From Streptomyces sp. 1-11 (GTDB lineage Bacteria; Actinomycetota; Actinomycetes; Streptomycetales; Streptomycetaceae), in the NCBI RefSeq assembly GCF_007176755.1, contig NZ_BJTV01000006.1:1-64000 (forward strand): a stretch of DNA of 64,000 bases, given 5' to 3'. The notes beneath the pieces are model-generated. The model had not been told where the DNA came from. It ran no database searches and saw only the letters and a list, made by a program, of their open reading frames with translations. Of this stretch, positions 36,360 to 45,451 are shown piece after piece. Every line of letters begins with the position of its first letter. Within the stretch, counting starts at the first letter, position 1. The position numbers and the translations under genes are program-made.

Positions 36360-37232
36360 GTGTTCTCCAACTACCTGATCGGTCTGCGGGAGGGCCTGGA
36401 GGCGTCGCTCGTCGTCTGCATCCTGATCGCCTACCTGGTCAAGACCGGCCGCAGGGACGCCCTGAAGCCGATCTGGATCGGCATCGGCATCGCCATCGCC
36501 ATCGCGATGGGCTTCGGCTGCGCCCTCGAGTTCGGCTCCCAGGAGATGACGTTCCAGGCGCAGGAGGCGCTCGGCGGCTCGCTGTCCGTCATCGCCGTGG
36601 GCCTGGTGACCTGGATGGTGTTCTGGATGCGGCGCACCGCCCGGCACCTGAAGTCGGAGCTGCACGGCAAGCTGGACGCGGCCCTCGCGATGGGCACCGG
36701 CGCGCTGGTCGCCACCGCGTTCCTGGCCGTCGGCCGGGAGGGCCTGGAGACCGCCCTGTTCGTGTGGGCCTCGGTGCACGCGGCGAGCGACGGCACCCCG
36801 CGCCCGCTGGTCGGCGTGGCCCTGGGCCTGGCCACGGCCGTCCTGCTGGGCTGGCTGTTCTACCGGGGCGCGCTGAAGATCAACCTGGCCAAGTTCTTCA
36901 CCTGGACCGGCGGGATGCTGGTCGTGGTCGCGGCGGGCGTGCTGGCGTACGGCTTCCACGACCTGCAGGAGGCGAGCTGGATCCCGGGCATCAACCACCT
37001 GGCCTTCGACATCAGCGGCGCCATCCCGCCGGACAGCTGGTACGGCACCCTGCTCAAGGGCGTGCTCAACTTCCAGCCGGACCCGACGGTCGTGCAGCTC
37101 ACGGTGTGGGCGCTCTACCTGGTGCCGACGCTGGCCGTCTTCCTGATCACGCCGGAGCTCCGCGCCCGGCTGCGGGGCGGCCGGAGCGCCACGCCGGCCA
37201 CCGCCGGCGGCAAGGTGCCGGCGTCCGAGTAA
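36360..37232 (+). CDS. efeU: EfeU: Ftr1-family iron permease
   Basis: A 290-aa membrane protein with seven predicted helices. It contains two REGLE motifs (REGLEASLVV near residue 9 and REGLETALFVW near residue 125), the iron-translocating signature of Ftr1/EfeU. A GTG start lies 3 bp after the efeB stop. It ends in a short Ala-rich tail. With EfeO and EfeB it forms a high-affinity elemental iron import system. Confidence 0.94.
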   Translation: MFSNYLIGLREGLEASLVVCILIAYLVKTGRRDALKPIWIGIGIAIAIAMGFGCALEFGSQEMTFQAQEALGGSLSVIAVGLVTWMVFWMRRTARHLKSELHGKLDAALAMGTGALVATAFLAVGREGLETALFVWASVHAASDGTPRPLVGVALGLATAVLLGWLFYRGALKINLAKFFTWTGGMLVVVAAGVLAYGFHDLQEASWIPGINHLAFDISGAIPPDSWYGTLLKGVLNFQPDPTVVQLTVWALYLVPTLAVFLITPELRARLRGGRSATPATAGGKVPASE

Positions 37233-37321
37233 CGGGACGGCGCAGCAGGGGAACCGGCCGTCCGCGCGCCTTCCCGTCCCGGTAGGGTTCGCCTCCGGGA
37301 AGGGGAGGGTGAAGGCACCTC

Positions 37322-38314
37322 ATGAGCAGGGATCGCAGTCGTCGCGGGCTTCGCAGGCGTGACCGGAACGCACTCATAGCGGCCTCGCTGACCGCTTTGT
37401 CGCTGACGGCGAGCGGGTGCGTGGTGGTGCACGGGGAGCGCGAGGTGCTGCCGGCCGCCGGCCGCGCCGAGGCCGCCCGGGCCCTGCGGCAGTTCACGGA
37501 CGCCTACAACAGGGCCGACAAGGCCTACGACCGCTCCCTGGACGCCAAGCACGTCACCGGCGCCCTCGCCGACATCGACGGCGCCCGGCTGACGGCGGGG
37601 CACGCCAACAGCCCGTCGGGCAACGCGAACCACTCGCCGCTGGAGCTGACGGACGCGAAGTTCACCATCCCGAAGAAGGCCGGGTGGCCGCGCTGGTTCG
37701 TGGCGGACGCCAAGGCAAACAAGGGCGGCGACGCCCGCTGGCTGCTGGTGTTCACCCGCGACGCCCTCACCGGGCCGTGGCAGGTGGCGTACCTGACGCT
37801 GGTCGCGCCCGGTGACGTACCGCAGTTCAAGAAGGACGCGGACGGCTGGGCCGAGGCCGTGCCGGCCGGCGCCGAGGGCCTGACCGTGCCGCCCGCCGAG
37901 CTGAGCAAGGACTACGCGAGCCATCTGAAGAGCGGCGGGAACACCTTCGCGGACGGCCCGTACACCAGCGTCCTGCGCGCGAACCGCAAGAAGCTGGCGA
38001 AACGGCCGGGTCTGGTCCGGCAGTTCATCGACGAGCCGCTGACCGGCGGGGACTACGCGCCGCTCGCGCTGCGCACGGCGGACGGCGGGGCGCTGGTGTT
38101 CTTCTCAACGCACCACTACGAGAAGCAGACCGCGGCCGTGGGCACGTCGGTGCCCGCCCCGAACCGCGATGTGCGGGCCCTGACCAAGGGCGAGATCAAG
38201 CAGTCGCTGACGCTGGAGATCGTCGCCAACGAGGCCGCCCTGGATCCGGCGGGCGGCGGCCGGGTGTCGGTGCTGGGGCGGGTCCAGGGGCTGACGGCGG
38301 CGCAGGGCGAGTAG
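37322..38314 (+). CDS. Lipoprotein of unknown function
   Basis: A 330-aa protein with a basic N-terminus (MSRDRSRRGLRRRDRN), a hydrophobic stretch and lipobox LTASGC (Cys at about 33). The mature part has a FTDAYNRADKAYD helix and an NTF2/DUF8094-like alpha+beta organisation as I recall it. A GGAAGGGGAGGGTGAAGG run precedes the ATG. Whether it belongs to the efe operon is unclear (89-bp gap). Confidence 0.75.
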   Translation: MSRDRSRRGLRRRDRNALIAASLTALSLTASGCVVVHGEREVLPAAGRAEAARALRQFTDAYNRADKAYDRSLDAKHVTGALADIDGARLTAGHANSPSGNANHSPLELTDAKFTIPKKAGWPRWFVADAKANKGGDARWLLVFTRDALTGPWQVAYLTLVAPGDVPQFKKDADGWAEAVPAGAEGLTVPPAELSKDYASHLKSGGNTFADGPYTSVLRANRKKLAKRPGLVRQFIDEPLTGGDYAPLALRTADGGALVFFSTHHYEKQTAAVGTSVPAPNRDVRALTKGEIKQSLTLEIVANEAALDPAGGGRVSVLGRVQGLTAAQGE

Positions 38315-38337
38315 CCGGCCGCGGACGCCGCGGGGGC

Positions 38338-39066
38338 TCAGTGCCGCAGCGGCCAGGCGGTGCCCGCGGGGTCGCCGGTGTGGCGGGCGCAGGCGTCGGT
38401 CAGCACCTCCAGCAGGCTCAGCGGTTCCGGCAGCGGGTGCTCCGGGCCGCGCAGCCAGCGAAGCCCACGCTCCCCGTCGCCGGGCAGCCGGGCGGGCGGC
38501 ACGAGGACGTAGGAGCCGCGGCAGTGCCAGCGCAGGCCGGGATGCTCGTCCATGGTCTCGGGATGGCAGTCCAGCTCGCAGGGCCACCACTCGTCCTCGT
38601 CCTCGGGGGTGCCCCGGGTGAGGGTGAAGAACAGCATGCGGCCGTCGTCGCTCTCGGCGACCGGCCCGACCTCCACACCGGCGCCGAGCAGCCGCTCCAG
38701 CGCCTCCCGGCCGGCCTCCAGGGGCACGTCCAGGACGTCGTGCACCATGCCGGTGGCGGTGATGAAGTTGGCCTGCGGCTGGTGCCGGGCCCAGCGCTCG
38801 ATCTGGGCGCGGTCGGTGGTGGACTGGGTCTGCCAGGCGAACGACACCGGGTGCCGGGCCGGGGTGGGACAGCCGACGCGGTCGCAGGAGCAGCCGTAGC
38901 CGGCCCCCGGGTGCGCGGCGGGCGCGAGCGGCAGGCCCGCCGCGGCGGCGGAGAGCAGCAGGGCCTCACGGCCGCCGGGGTCGGCGGTCTCCTTCGGGCG
39001 GCGTCCACGCAGCCACTGGGTGAGTCTGCCCTGCCGGCCGTCACGGCCGCCGAACGTCGCGCTCAT
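38338..39066 (-). CDS. Bifunctional primase/polymerase (Prim-Pol) N-terminal-like protein
   Basis: A 242-aa protein resembling the N-terminal Prim-Pol domain common in Streptomyces: EALLLSAAAAGLPLAPAAHPGAGYGCSCDRVGCPTPARHPV, then W-x-W-A-R-H-QPQANFITATG. I do not see the full catalytic Asp/His set, so activity is uncertain; stand-alone copies are frequent. ATG 39066 follows AAGGGGACGA. It converges with the lipoprotein gene, 23 bp away. Confidence 0.75.
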   Translation of the reverse strand: MSATFGGRDGRQGRLTQWLRGRRPKETADPGGREALLLSAAAAGLPLAPAAHPGAGYGCSCDRVGCPTPARHPVSFAWQTQSTTDRAQIERWARHQPQANFITATGMVHDVLDVPLEAGREALERLLGAGVEVGPVAESDDGRMLFFTLTRGTPEDEDEWWPCELDCHPETMDEHPGLRWHCRGSYVLVPPARLPGDGERGLRWLRGPEHPLPEPLSLLEVLTDACARHTGDPAGTAWPLRH

Positions 39067-39182
39067 TCGTCCCCTTCGCCTCGCCTGGTGCGGACAGCAT
39101 GCCTCATCGTCCCATTCTCCCGCTCTTCGGGGTGTCACCGGGGCCTTCCGGAGAAACCGGACGAGACGCACCGCACAGGAGG

Positions 39183-39788
39183 TCAGCGCGGGGCCAGGCC
39201 GTGCAGTGCGTAGTCGACGAGGGTGTCCGTGTAGTCGTGGGTGATCGGGCCGGTGCGCTGCAGCCAGCGCTGGGCCAGCGGGGAGACGAAGAGTTCCAGG
39301 CCGATGCGCGGGTCGATGTCGGGGCGTACCGCGCCGGTGTCCTGCGCCGAGCGCAGCCGGTCGACGTAGAGCTGGAGCTGGGGTTCGAGGAGCTTGCCGA
39401 CGAACTCGCGGCCGAGCTGCTCGTCGACCAGGCCCTCGGCGGCCAGCGCGCGGGCGGGGGCCTCGAAGCGCGGGTCGAGCAGCTCGTCCACGGTGGCCCG
39501 CAGCACCGTCTTGAGGTCGGCGGCGAGGTCGCCGGTGTCGGGGAGGGTGTGCGGCTGCTGTCCGGCCGCCTGCTGACCGAGGTCCAGGAACGCCTCCAGC
39601 AGCACGTCCGCCTTCGACGACCACCACCGGTAGATGGTCTGCTTGCCGACCCCGGCGCGGGCGGCGATCCCCTCGACGGTGGTCCTGCGGTAGCCGGCCT
39701 CGCCGACGAGGGCGAGGGCTGCGGCGTAGATCGCCCGGCGGGATCTGTCGCTGCGGCGGGTGGCGTCTGGGGCGGGCTTCTTGACCAT
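39183..39788 (-). CDS. TetR-family regulator
   Basis: A 201-aa protein with a TetR HTH (about 18-63: RRTTVEGIAARAGVGKQTIYRWWSSKADVLLEAFLDLG) and a C-terminal domain of the TetR_C_16/YbiH-like kind. It lies 26 bp downstream of the Rsm22 gene on the same strand. No operator was recognised. The target is unknown. Confidence 0.85.
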   Translation of the reverse strand: MVKKPAPDATRRSDRSRRAIYAAALALVGEAGYRRTTVEGIAARAGVGKQTIYRWWSSKADVLLEAFLDLGQQAAGQQPHTLPDTGDLAADLKTVLRATVDELLDPRFEAPARALAAEGLVDEQLGREFVGKLLEPQLQLYVDRLRSAQDTGAVRPDIDPRIGLELFVSPLAQRWLQRTGPITHDYTDTLVDYALHGLAPR

Positions 39789-39814
39789 GGGCTGACGCTA
39801 ACAAGCCCGCAAGG

Positions 39815-40810
39815 TCAGGCGGCGGGGTCCCGGGGCGGCCAGGCGTCGCCCCAGTCGGTGTCCCGGGCCGCCCGGTACAGGCCGCCGTGACGCTTGGTGA
39901 CCGTCGTGCGGCCCAGCCGCTCATCCGTCTCGCAGAGGTCGAGCAGCACCTGCCCCTTGCGGATCTGCGGGCGCCGGACCACCCGGTTCGGGGCCGGCTC
40001 GGCGGGCAGCCGGGTGGCGGCCACGTAGCTGAACTTCTCGTCCTCGTAACCCAGGGAGCCCCCCTTGACCTGCCGGTGCAGCGAGGAACGGCTGACCCGG
40101 GCGGAGAAGTGGCACCAGTCCGTGCCGGGGACGATGGGGCAGGCGGCGCTGTGCGGGCAGGGCGCCGCCACCCGGAACCCGGCGCGGATCAGGCGGTCGC
40201 GGGCCTCGATGACGCGCTCGTAACCCGCCGGGGTGCCCGCCTCCACGATGACGACGGCCTGTGCGGCGGCCGCGGCGGCGTCCACGAGGGCGGTCCGGTC
40301 GGCCTCGGCGAGTTCGTTGAGGACGTAGGACACGGTGACGAGGTCGGCGGGGGCGAGGCTGAGCGCCGTGCCGATCCGGGCCCGCTCCCAGCGGGCGTCG
40401 CGCAGGGCCGGGTTGGCGGCGGCGATCTCCCGGCCGAGGGCGAGCGCGGGTTCGGCCCAGTCGAGCACGGTCACCGGCCGGGTTCCGTCCCAGGTGTCGG
40501 TCACCGCCCAGGTCGCCGCGCCGGTGCCGCCGCCGACGTCCGTGTGGCTGCCGGGCGCCCAGCCGGGCACCGCGTCCGCGAACGCCCCGAGCGCCGAGCG
40601 GACCGCCTCGAAGGTGGCGGGCATCCGGTAGGCGGCGTACGCGGCCACGTCGGCGCGGTCGCGCAGGATCGGGGCGTGGGTGGGGGTGTCGCCCCGGTAG
40701 CTGGCGATCAGCCGTTCCACGGCCGCGGCGGCCTGCGTGGGCGGAAGCCCGTCGAGCAGCGCGGCCACGGAGGCGCGGAGGGCGTCGGCTGGGGAGGCTG
40801 GGGCGTTCAC
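39815..40810 (-). CDS. Rsm22-family SAM-dependent methyltransferase-like protein
   Basis: A 331-aa protein with an S-adenosylmethionine fold (DVGGGTGAATWAV, about 90-102) and the Rsm22 cysteine cluster CPHSAACP ... DWCHFS, which in mitochondrial relatives binds an Fe-S cluster or zinc. Rsm22 is linked to small ribosomal subunit assembly. The bacterial role is not settled. Starts with GTG or ATG at 40810; it is followed by a TetR gene. Confidence 0.85.
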   Translation of the reverse strand: MNAPASPADALRASVAALLDGLPPTQAAAAVERLIASYRGDTPTHAPILRDRADVAAYAAYRMPATFEAVRSALGAFADAVPGWAPGSHTDVGGGTGAATWAVTDTWDGTRPVTVLDWAEPALALGREIAAANPALRDARWERARIGTALSLAPADLVTVSYVLNELAEADRTALVDAAAAAAQAVVIVEAGTPAGYERVIEARDRLIRAGFRVAAPCPHSAACPIVPGTDWCHFSARVSRSSLHRQVKGGSLGYEDEKFSYVAATRLPAEPAPNRVVRRPQIRKGQVLLDLCETDERLGRTTVTKRHGGLYRAARDTDWGDAWPPRDPAA

Positions 40811-40879
40811 CCGGCGATTCTCTCAGCTGCCCGCAGGCGGCCCGCCCGGGGACGTCGGGTCCCGGCGGGCGCCCGGTGC

Positions 40880-42010
40880 TCAGGCCCCGCGGACGGCTCT
40901 CGACAGGTGGGTCGCCATGACCGCCCTGGGTCTGCTGTCCGGCAGCCGCCGGCGGGGGTGGACCGTGTTGGCCAGCAGAACAAGGAAGGTGTCCGTGGCC
41001 GGGTCCAGGACCAGGGAGGTCCCGGTGAACCCGGTGTGGCCCGCCGCGCCCCGGCCCGCCAGCTCGCCCATGAACCAGGGCTGGTCCACGGCGAAGCCCA
41101 GGCCGGGCGGGGTCAGCAGGAGTTCCGTGAAGTCCGGGCCGAGGATGCGGGCGGGACCGTAGGCGCCGCCCGCCAGCAGGGCCCGGCACAGGACCGCGAG
41201 GTCCGGGGCGGTGGAGAACAGGCCCGCGTGGCCCGCCACCCCGCCGAGCGCCCAGGCGTTCTCGTCGTGCACCTCGCCGCGCAGCATCCCCCGGTCCGCC
41301 TTGGCCCAGGGCCGCCGCTGGTCCTCGGTGGCCGCCGCACGGGGACGCGGGCCGAAGCCGGTCTCCGTCATCCCGAGCGGCCGGGTGATGCCGTCCTCGA
41401 TCAGCACGTCCAGGGTCCGGCCGGTGATCCGCTCCAGGACGAACGCGAGCAGGATCATGTTGAGGTCCGAGTAGAGGTAGGTGCCGGGCGCCGCGGCCGG
41501 CGCCTCCGCCCGCAGCATGGCCAGCCGGGCGGCGGCGTCCGGGCGGTCGTACAGCGGCAGCTCGGGGCGCAGCCCGGAGGTGTGGGTGAGCAACTGCCGC
41601 ACGGTGATGCCGTGTTCCGCGGCGGCGGTGAACTCGGGCAGGTAGGCGCCGACCCGGGCGTCCATGCCGAGGGTGCCGCGCTCGATCTGCTGCACGGCGG
41701 CGACGGACGTGAACAGCTTGGTCAGGGAGGCCAGGTCGAAGGGGGTCCGGACGTCGGCCGGGACCCGTTCGGCGGGCGGCAGCTCGACGCCGGCGCCGGT
41801 CTCGGGGTCGTAGCGGGCGTAGCGGACGGCCCAGCCGGCGGCCTCGGCGACGGCGACCACCGGTCCGCGTCCGGCCAGCACGACGGCGCCGGCCGCCCAG
41901 GGGCGCACTCCGGCGGTCAGGGCGTGCACCTCGTCGGCCAGGTGCCCGAGTTCCGTGGGGTCGAGCCCGGCTCGTTCGGGTGCGCCGGGGCGCAGTCGCG
42001 GCGTGCTCAG
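40880..42010 (-). CDS. Beta-lactamase-like serine hydrolase, probable CTG start
   Basis: A 376-aa penicillin-binding/beta-lactamase class C fold hydrolase with SLTK (Ser-x-x-Lys), YSDLN (Tyr motif) and HTG. It has no signal peptide, so it is probably a cytoplasmic esterase or peptidase. In the reading frame there is no ATG/GTG/TTG near the domain start. CTG at 42010 overlaps the TGA of the Bcr gene (CTGA), and GGAGGGAG lies about 10 nt upstream. The first in-frame GTG is about 26 codons later, with a poor ribosome site. A CTG start coupled to the upstream stop is therefore the best reading. Confidence 0.8.
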   Translation of the reverse strand: MSTPRLRPGAPERAGLDPTELGHLADEVHALTAGVRPWAAGAVVLAGRGPVVAVAEAAGWAVRYARYDPETGAGVELPPAERVPADVRTPFDLASLTKLFTSVAAVQQIERGTLGMDARVGAYLPEFTAAAEHGITVRQLLTHTSGLRPELPLYDRPDAAARLAMLRAEAPAAAPGTYLYSDLNMILLAFVLERITGRTLDVLIEDGITRPLGMTETGFGPRPRAAATEDQRRPWAKADRGMLRGEVHDENAWALGGVAGHAGLFSTAPDLAVLCRALLAGGAYGPARILGPDFTELLLTPPGLGFAVDQPWFMGELAGRGAAGHTGFTGTSLVLDPATDTFLVLLANTVHPRRRLPDSRPRAVMATHLSRAVRGA

Positions 42011-43302
42011 TTCCGCTCTCCCTCCGGCCCCGTGGACGGCCTCCAGGGACGGCACAGTCCCACGAAGCAGGCCACCGCGACCAACGCACCGGCCAGTTGG
42101 ACGAGCGCCATGGGCACGGCGGTGTGCTCCCCGGCGACGCCGACCAGCGGGGAGGCGACCGCGCCGATCAGGAAGGAGGAGGTGCCGAGCAGCGCGGAGG
42201 CGGAGCCGGCGGCGTGCCGGGTGCGCAGCAGGGCGAGGGACTGGGCATTGGGCAGGGTGACGCCCATCGCCGACATGAGCACGAAGAGCGCGGCGGCGAC
42301 CGGGACCAGGCCGACCTCGCCGAAGGCCCCGGCGGACATCAGCAGCAGGGCGCCGGCCGCGAGCACGGTCACGGCCAGGCCGGCCGCGAGCACCTTCTCC
42401 AGCGCGACCCGGCCGACCAGCAGCTTGCCGTTGACCTGGCCGGTGATCATCAGCCCGACCGAGTTGAGGCCGAAGAGCAGGCTGAAGGTCTGCGGGGAGG
42501 CGCCGTAGATCTCCTGGACGACGAACGGCGAGGCGCTCACATAGGCGAACAGCGAGGCGAAGGCGAAGCCGCCGGCCAGCAGGAAGCCGCTGAACGGCGC
42601 GTCGGCGAGCAGGCCGCGCATCGCGCGCAGCGCCTCCCCCACCCCGCCCCGGTGCCGGCGGGCGGCCGGCAGCGTCTCCGGCAGCCGCGCCCAGACCAGG
42701 GCGGTGAGCGCGGCGCCTGCGACGGTGAGGACGACGAACACGCCCCGCCAGTCCGTCACCCGCAGGATCTGGCCGCCGATCAGCGGCGCCACGATCGGGG
42801 CGACCCCGGAGACCAGCATCAGGCTGGAGAAGAAGCGGGCCATGGCCAGGCCGTCGTACAGGTCGCGCACGACGGCCCGGGCGATGACGATCCCCGCCGA
42901 GCCGGCGAGGCCCTGCGCCAGCCGCAGGGCCACCAGGGTCTCGACGTCGGGCGCGAACGCGCACAGCGCGGTGGCGACGAGGTAGACGGCGAGGCCGCCC
43001 AGCAGCGGCCGGCGGCGTCCCCAGCGGTCGCTCATCGGCCCCACGACGAGCTGCCCGAGCGCCATGCCGGCCAGGCAGGCGGTGAGAGTGAGCTGGACGG
43101 TGGCGGCGGGGGCGTGCAGGGTGCGGGTGACCTCCGGCAGCGAGGGCAGGTACATGTCCATCGCCAGCGGGGTGGTGGCGGTGAGGCCGCCCAGGAGGAG
43201 GACGAGGAGCGGGCCGGCGGGCCGGGCGGGGCCGTCCGCGGGCCGCGTGGCGGCGGACGGGTGCGCCCTCTGGGGTGTCGGTGCCGCCGCGTCCTCGCGC
43301 AT
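42007..43302 (-). CDS. Bcr/CflA-family multidrug MFS transporter
   Basis: A 431-aa carrier with 12 predicted helices. LGGLTATTPLAMDMYLPSLPEV in TM1 and QLVVGPMSDRWGRRRPLLGGL (motif A) are the Bcr/CflA hallmarks. The N-terminus is a short Pro/Ala-rich cytoplasmic tail. ATG 43302 has GGGAGGGA 3-4 nt upstream and is preferred to ATG 43332. It is co-transcribed with the serine hydrolase. Confidence 0.88.
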   Translation of the reverse strand: MREDAAAPTPQRAHPSAATRPADGPARPAGPLLVLLLGGLTATTPLAMDMYLPSLPEVTRTLHAPAATVQLTLTACLAGMALGQLVVGPMSDRWGRRRPLLGGLAVYLVATALCAFAPDVETLVALRLAQGLAGSAGIVIARAVVRDLYDGLAMARFFSSLMLVSGVAPIVAPLIGGQILRVTDWRGVFVVLTVAGAALTALVWARLPETLPAARRHRGGVGEALRAMRGLLADAPFSGFLLAGGFAFASLFAYVSASPFVVQEIYGASPQTFSLLFGLNSVGLMITGQVNGKLLVGRVALEKVLAAGLAVTVLAAGALLLMSAGAFGEVGLVPVAAALFVLMSAMGVTLPNAQSLALLRTRHAAGSASALLGTSSFLIGAVASPLVGVAGEHTAVPMALVQLAGALVAVACFVGLCRPWRPSTGPEGERN

Positions 43303-43388
43303 GTGTCCCTCCCTCTCGCACAGTTCCGGCACCTATGCTCTCAGCTCGTACACACTGCCGAGGTACACATGAGCGAGGGCGGGGCGGG

Positions 43389-44405
43389 ATGGGGCAGCGG
43401 AGCGTGCGGTGGGGGATCCTGGCGACGGGCGGGATCGCGGCGGCCTTCGCCGCGGATCTCGTGGACCTGCCGGACGCGGAGATCGTCGCGGTGGCCTCGC
43501 GCCGGCCGGAGTCGGCGGAGGCGTTCGCCGAGCGGTTCGGGGTGACCCGGGCCTACGGCGACTGGGAGTCGCTGGCCGCGGACCCGGACGTCGACGTCGT
43601 GTACGTCGCCACCCCGCACTCGGCGCACCGGGCCGCCGCCGGGCTGTGCCTGACGGCCGGGCGGAACGTGCTGTGCGAGAAGGCGTTCACGGTCAACGTC
43701 CGCGAGGCCGAGGAACTGGTGGCGCTGGCCAAGGAGCACGACCGCTTCCTGATGGAGGCGATGTGGATGTACTGCAACCCGCTGGTACGGCGGCTGAAGG
43801 CGCTGGTGGACGACGGGGCGATCGGTGAGGTCCGCACCGTGCAGGCCGACTTCGGCATCGCGGGCCCGTTCCCGGCGTCGCACCGGCTGCGGGACCCGGC
43901 GCTCGGCGGCGGCTCGCTGCTCGACCTCGGGGTGTATCCGGTGTCGTTCGCGCAACTGCTGCTCGGCGAGCCGGACTCCGTCACCGCCAGCGCGGTGCTC
44001 TCGCCGGAGGGCGTCGACCTGCAGACCGGCGCCCTGCTCTCCTGGGAGAGCGGCGCGCTGGCCTCGCTGCACTGCTCCATCGTCGGCGGCACCGGGACCA
44101 CCGCGTCGGTCACCGGCTCCCTGGGCCGGATCGACGTCCCCGGCGGCTTCTTCCACCCCGAGCGTTTCGTGCTGCACCGGGACGGCCGGGACGGCGAGGA
44201 GTTCACCGCGGACCCGGCCGACGGGCCGCGCACCAGCCTGCGGCACGAGGCGGCCGAGGTGATGCGGGCGCTGCGGGCGGGTGAGCGGGAGTCGCCGCTG
44301 GTGCCGCTGGAGGGCAGCCTGGCGGTGATGCGCACCCTGGACGCGATCCGGGAGCGGACCGGTGTGCGCTACCCCGGGGAGGCGGTGGCCGCGGTCGCGC
44401 GGTAG
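43389..44405 (+). CDS. Gfo/Idh/MocA-family NAD(P)-dependent oxidoreductase
   Basis: A 338-aa protein with an N-terminal Rossmann fold ([19 protein letters not shown], about 6-24), the family motif [10 protein letters not shown] (EKP-like Lys) and the [13 protein letters not shown] catalytic helix. The C-terminal domain is the GFO_IDH_MocA beta sheet. It is closest to the trans-1,2-dihydrobenzenediol dehydrogenase-like group; the substrate is unknown. ATG 43389 lies in a G-rich leader. It is divergent from the Bcr gene across an 86-bp region. Confidence 0.88.
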   Translation: MGQRSVRWGILATGGIAAAFAADLVDLPDAEIVAVASRRPESAEAFAERFGVTRAYGDWESLAADPDVDVVYVATPHSAHRAAAGLCLTAGRNVLCEKAFTVNVREAEELVALAKEHDRFLMEAMWMYCNPLVRRLKALVDDGAIGEVRTVQADFGIAGPFPASHRLRDPALGGGSLLDLGVYPVSFAQLLLGEPDSVTASAVLSPEGVDLQTGALLSWESGALASLHCSIVGGTGTTASVTGSLGRIDVPGGFFHPERFVLHRDGRDGEEFTADPADGPRTSLRHEAAEVMRALRAGERESPLVPLEGSLAVMRTLDAIRERTGVRYPGEAVAAVAR

Positions 44406-44464
44406 CAACCGTATGGCGGACAGCAGATTCCGCATCGCGGACCCGCCGCCTACGCTGCGGAGCC

Positions 44465-45223
44465 ATGACTGACAGGGAATCGAAGATCGCGGTGGTGACC
44501 GGCGCCGGTTCCGGCATCGGGCGGGCCGTCGCCGTGGAACTGCTGCGCGCCGGCTGGTCGGTGGTCCTGGCCGGCCGGCGCACCGAGACGCTGGAGGAGA
44601 CCGCCGCGCGTGCGCCCGGCGGCCCGTGGCTCGCGGTGCGCACCGACGTGTCCCGGCCCGGGGACGTGGAGGCGCTGTTCACGGCCACCGTCGAGCGGTT
44701 CGGGCGGGTGGACCTGCTGTTCAACAACGCGGGCACCTTCGGGCCCGGCGGGGTGCCCGTCGAGGACCTGCCCTACGAGGCCTGGCGGCACGTGGTGGAC
44801 ACCAACCTCAACGGGGCCTTCCTGTGCGCGCAGGCGGCGTACCGGCGGATGAAGGAACAGGACCCGCAGGGCGGCCGGATCATCAACAACGGCTCCGTCT
44901 CCGCCCACACGCCCCGGCCGATGTCGGCCGCCTACACGGCGACCAAGCACGCGCTGACCGGCCTGACCAAGTCGCTGTCCCTGGACGGACGGCCGTACCG
45001 GATCGCCGTGGGCCAGCTCGACATCGGCAACGCGGCCACCGACATGACGGCCCGGATGCAGACCGGCGCGCTCCAGGCCGACGGGCGTACCGCCCCGGAG
45101 CCGGTGATGGACGTGGCGGACGTGGCGCGCACCGTGCGGCACATGGCCGAACTGCCCCTGGAGGCGAACGTGCAGTTCGCGACGGTGCTGGCGACCGCGA
45201 TGCCCTACATCGGGCGCGGCTGA
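44465..45223 (+). CDS. SDR-family oxidoreductase
   Basis: A 252-aa short-chain dehydrogenase with TGAGSGIG (12-19), NNAG, the catalytic Ser in [10 protein letters not shown] and YTATK (Tyr/Lys). NADP preference is suggested by GRRTE after the second strand. The substrate is unknown. The gene lies 59 bp after the Gfo/Idh gene on the same strand and may share its promoter. The 45224-45451 gap holds only a GGCCGTACGGCC palindrome. Confidence 0.88.
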   Translation: MTDRESKIAVVTGAGSGIGRAVAVELLRAGWSVVLAGRRTETLEETAARAPGGPWLAVRTDVSRPGDVEALFTATVERFGRVDLLFNNAGTFGPGGVPVEDLPYEAWRHVVDTNLNGAFLCAQAAYRRMKEQDPQGGRIINNGSVSAHTPRPMSAAYTATKHALTGLTKSLSLDGRPYRIAVGQLDIGNAATDMTARMQTGALQADGRTAPEPVMDVADVARTVRHMAELPLEANVQFATVLATAMPYIGRG

Positions 45224-45451
45224 CGCGAGCCGCGCGAACGGAGTCCGGGCATCCGCGGTCTTGCGGCCGTACGGCCGCCCGTGCTCAACTCTCCTTCACG
45301 AGAGCTTCACACTTGGGGCGCTGGGGTTCCGCAGCCACACCGAGGGGGGAGACGGCAGCCGTTCCACCGGCCTCGGCTCGGGGGTGGACCCGCGGGCGAC
45401 CGCGGGGTGTGCACCGGCCGGCGGAGCGGCTGCCGCGATTCGGCCGGCGGT

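Noticed and set aside
40880..43321. One fused transporter-hydrolase protein of 813 aa
   Set aside because: The upstream part is the wrong frame of the Bcr transporter gene, which has its own good start, stop and coding frame.
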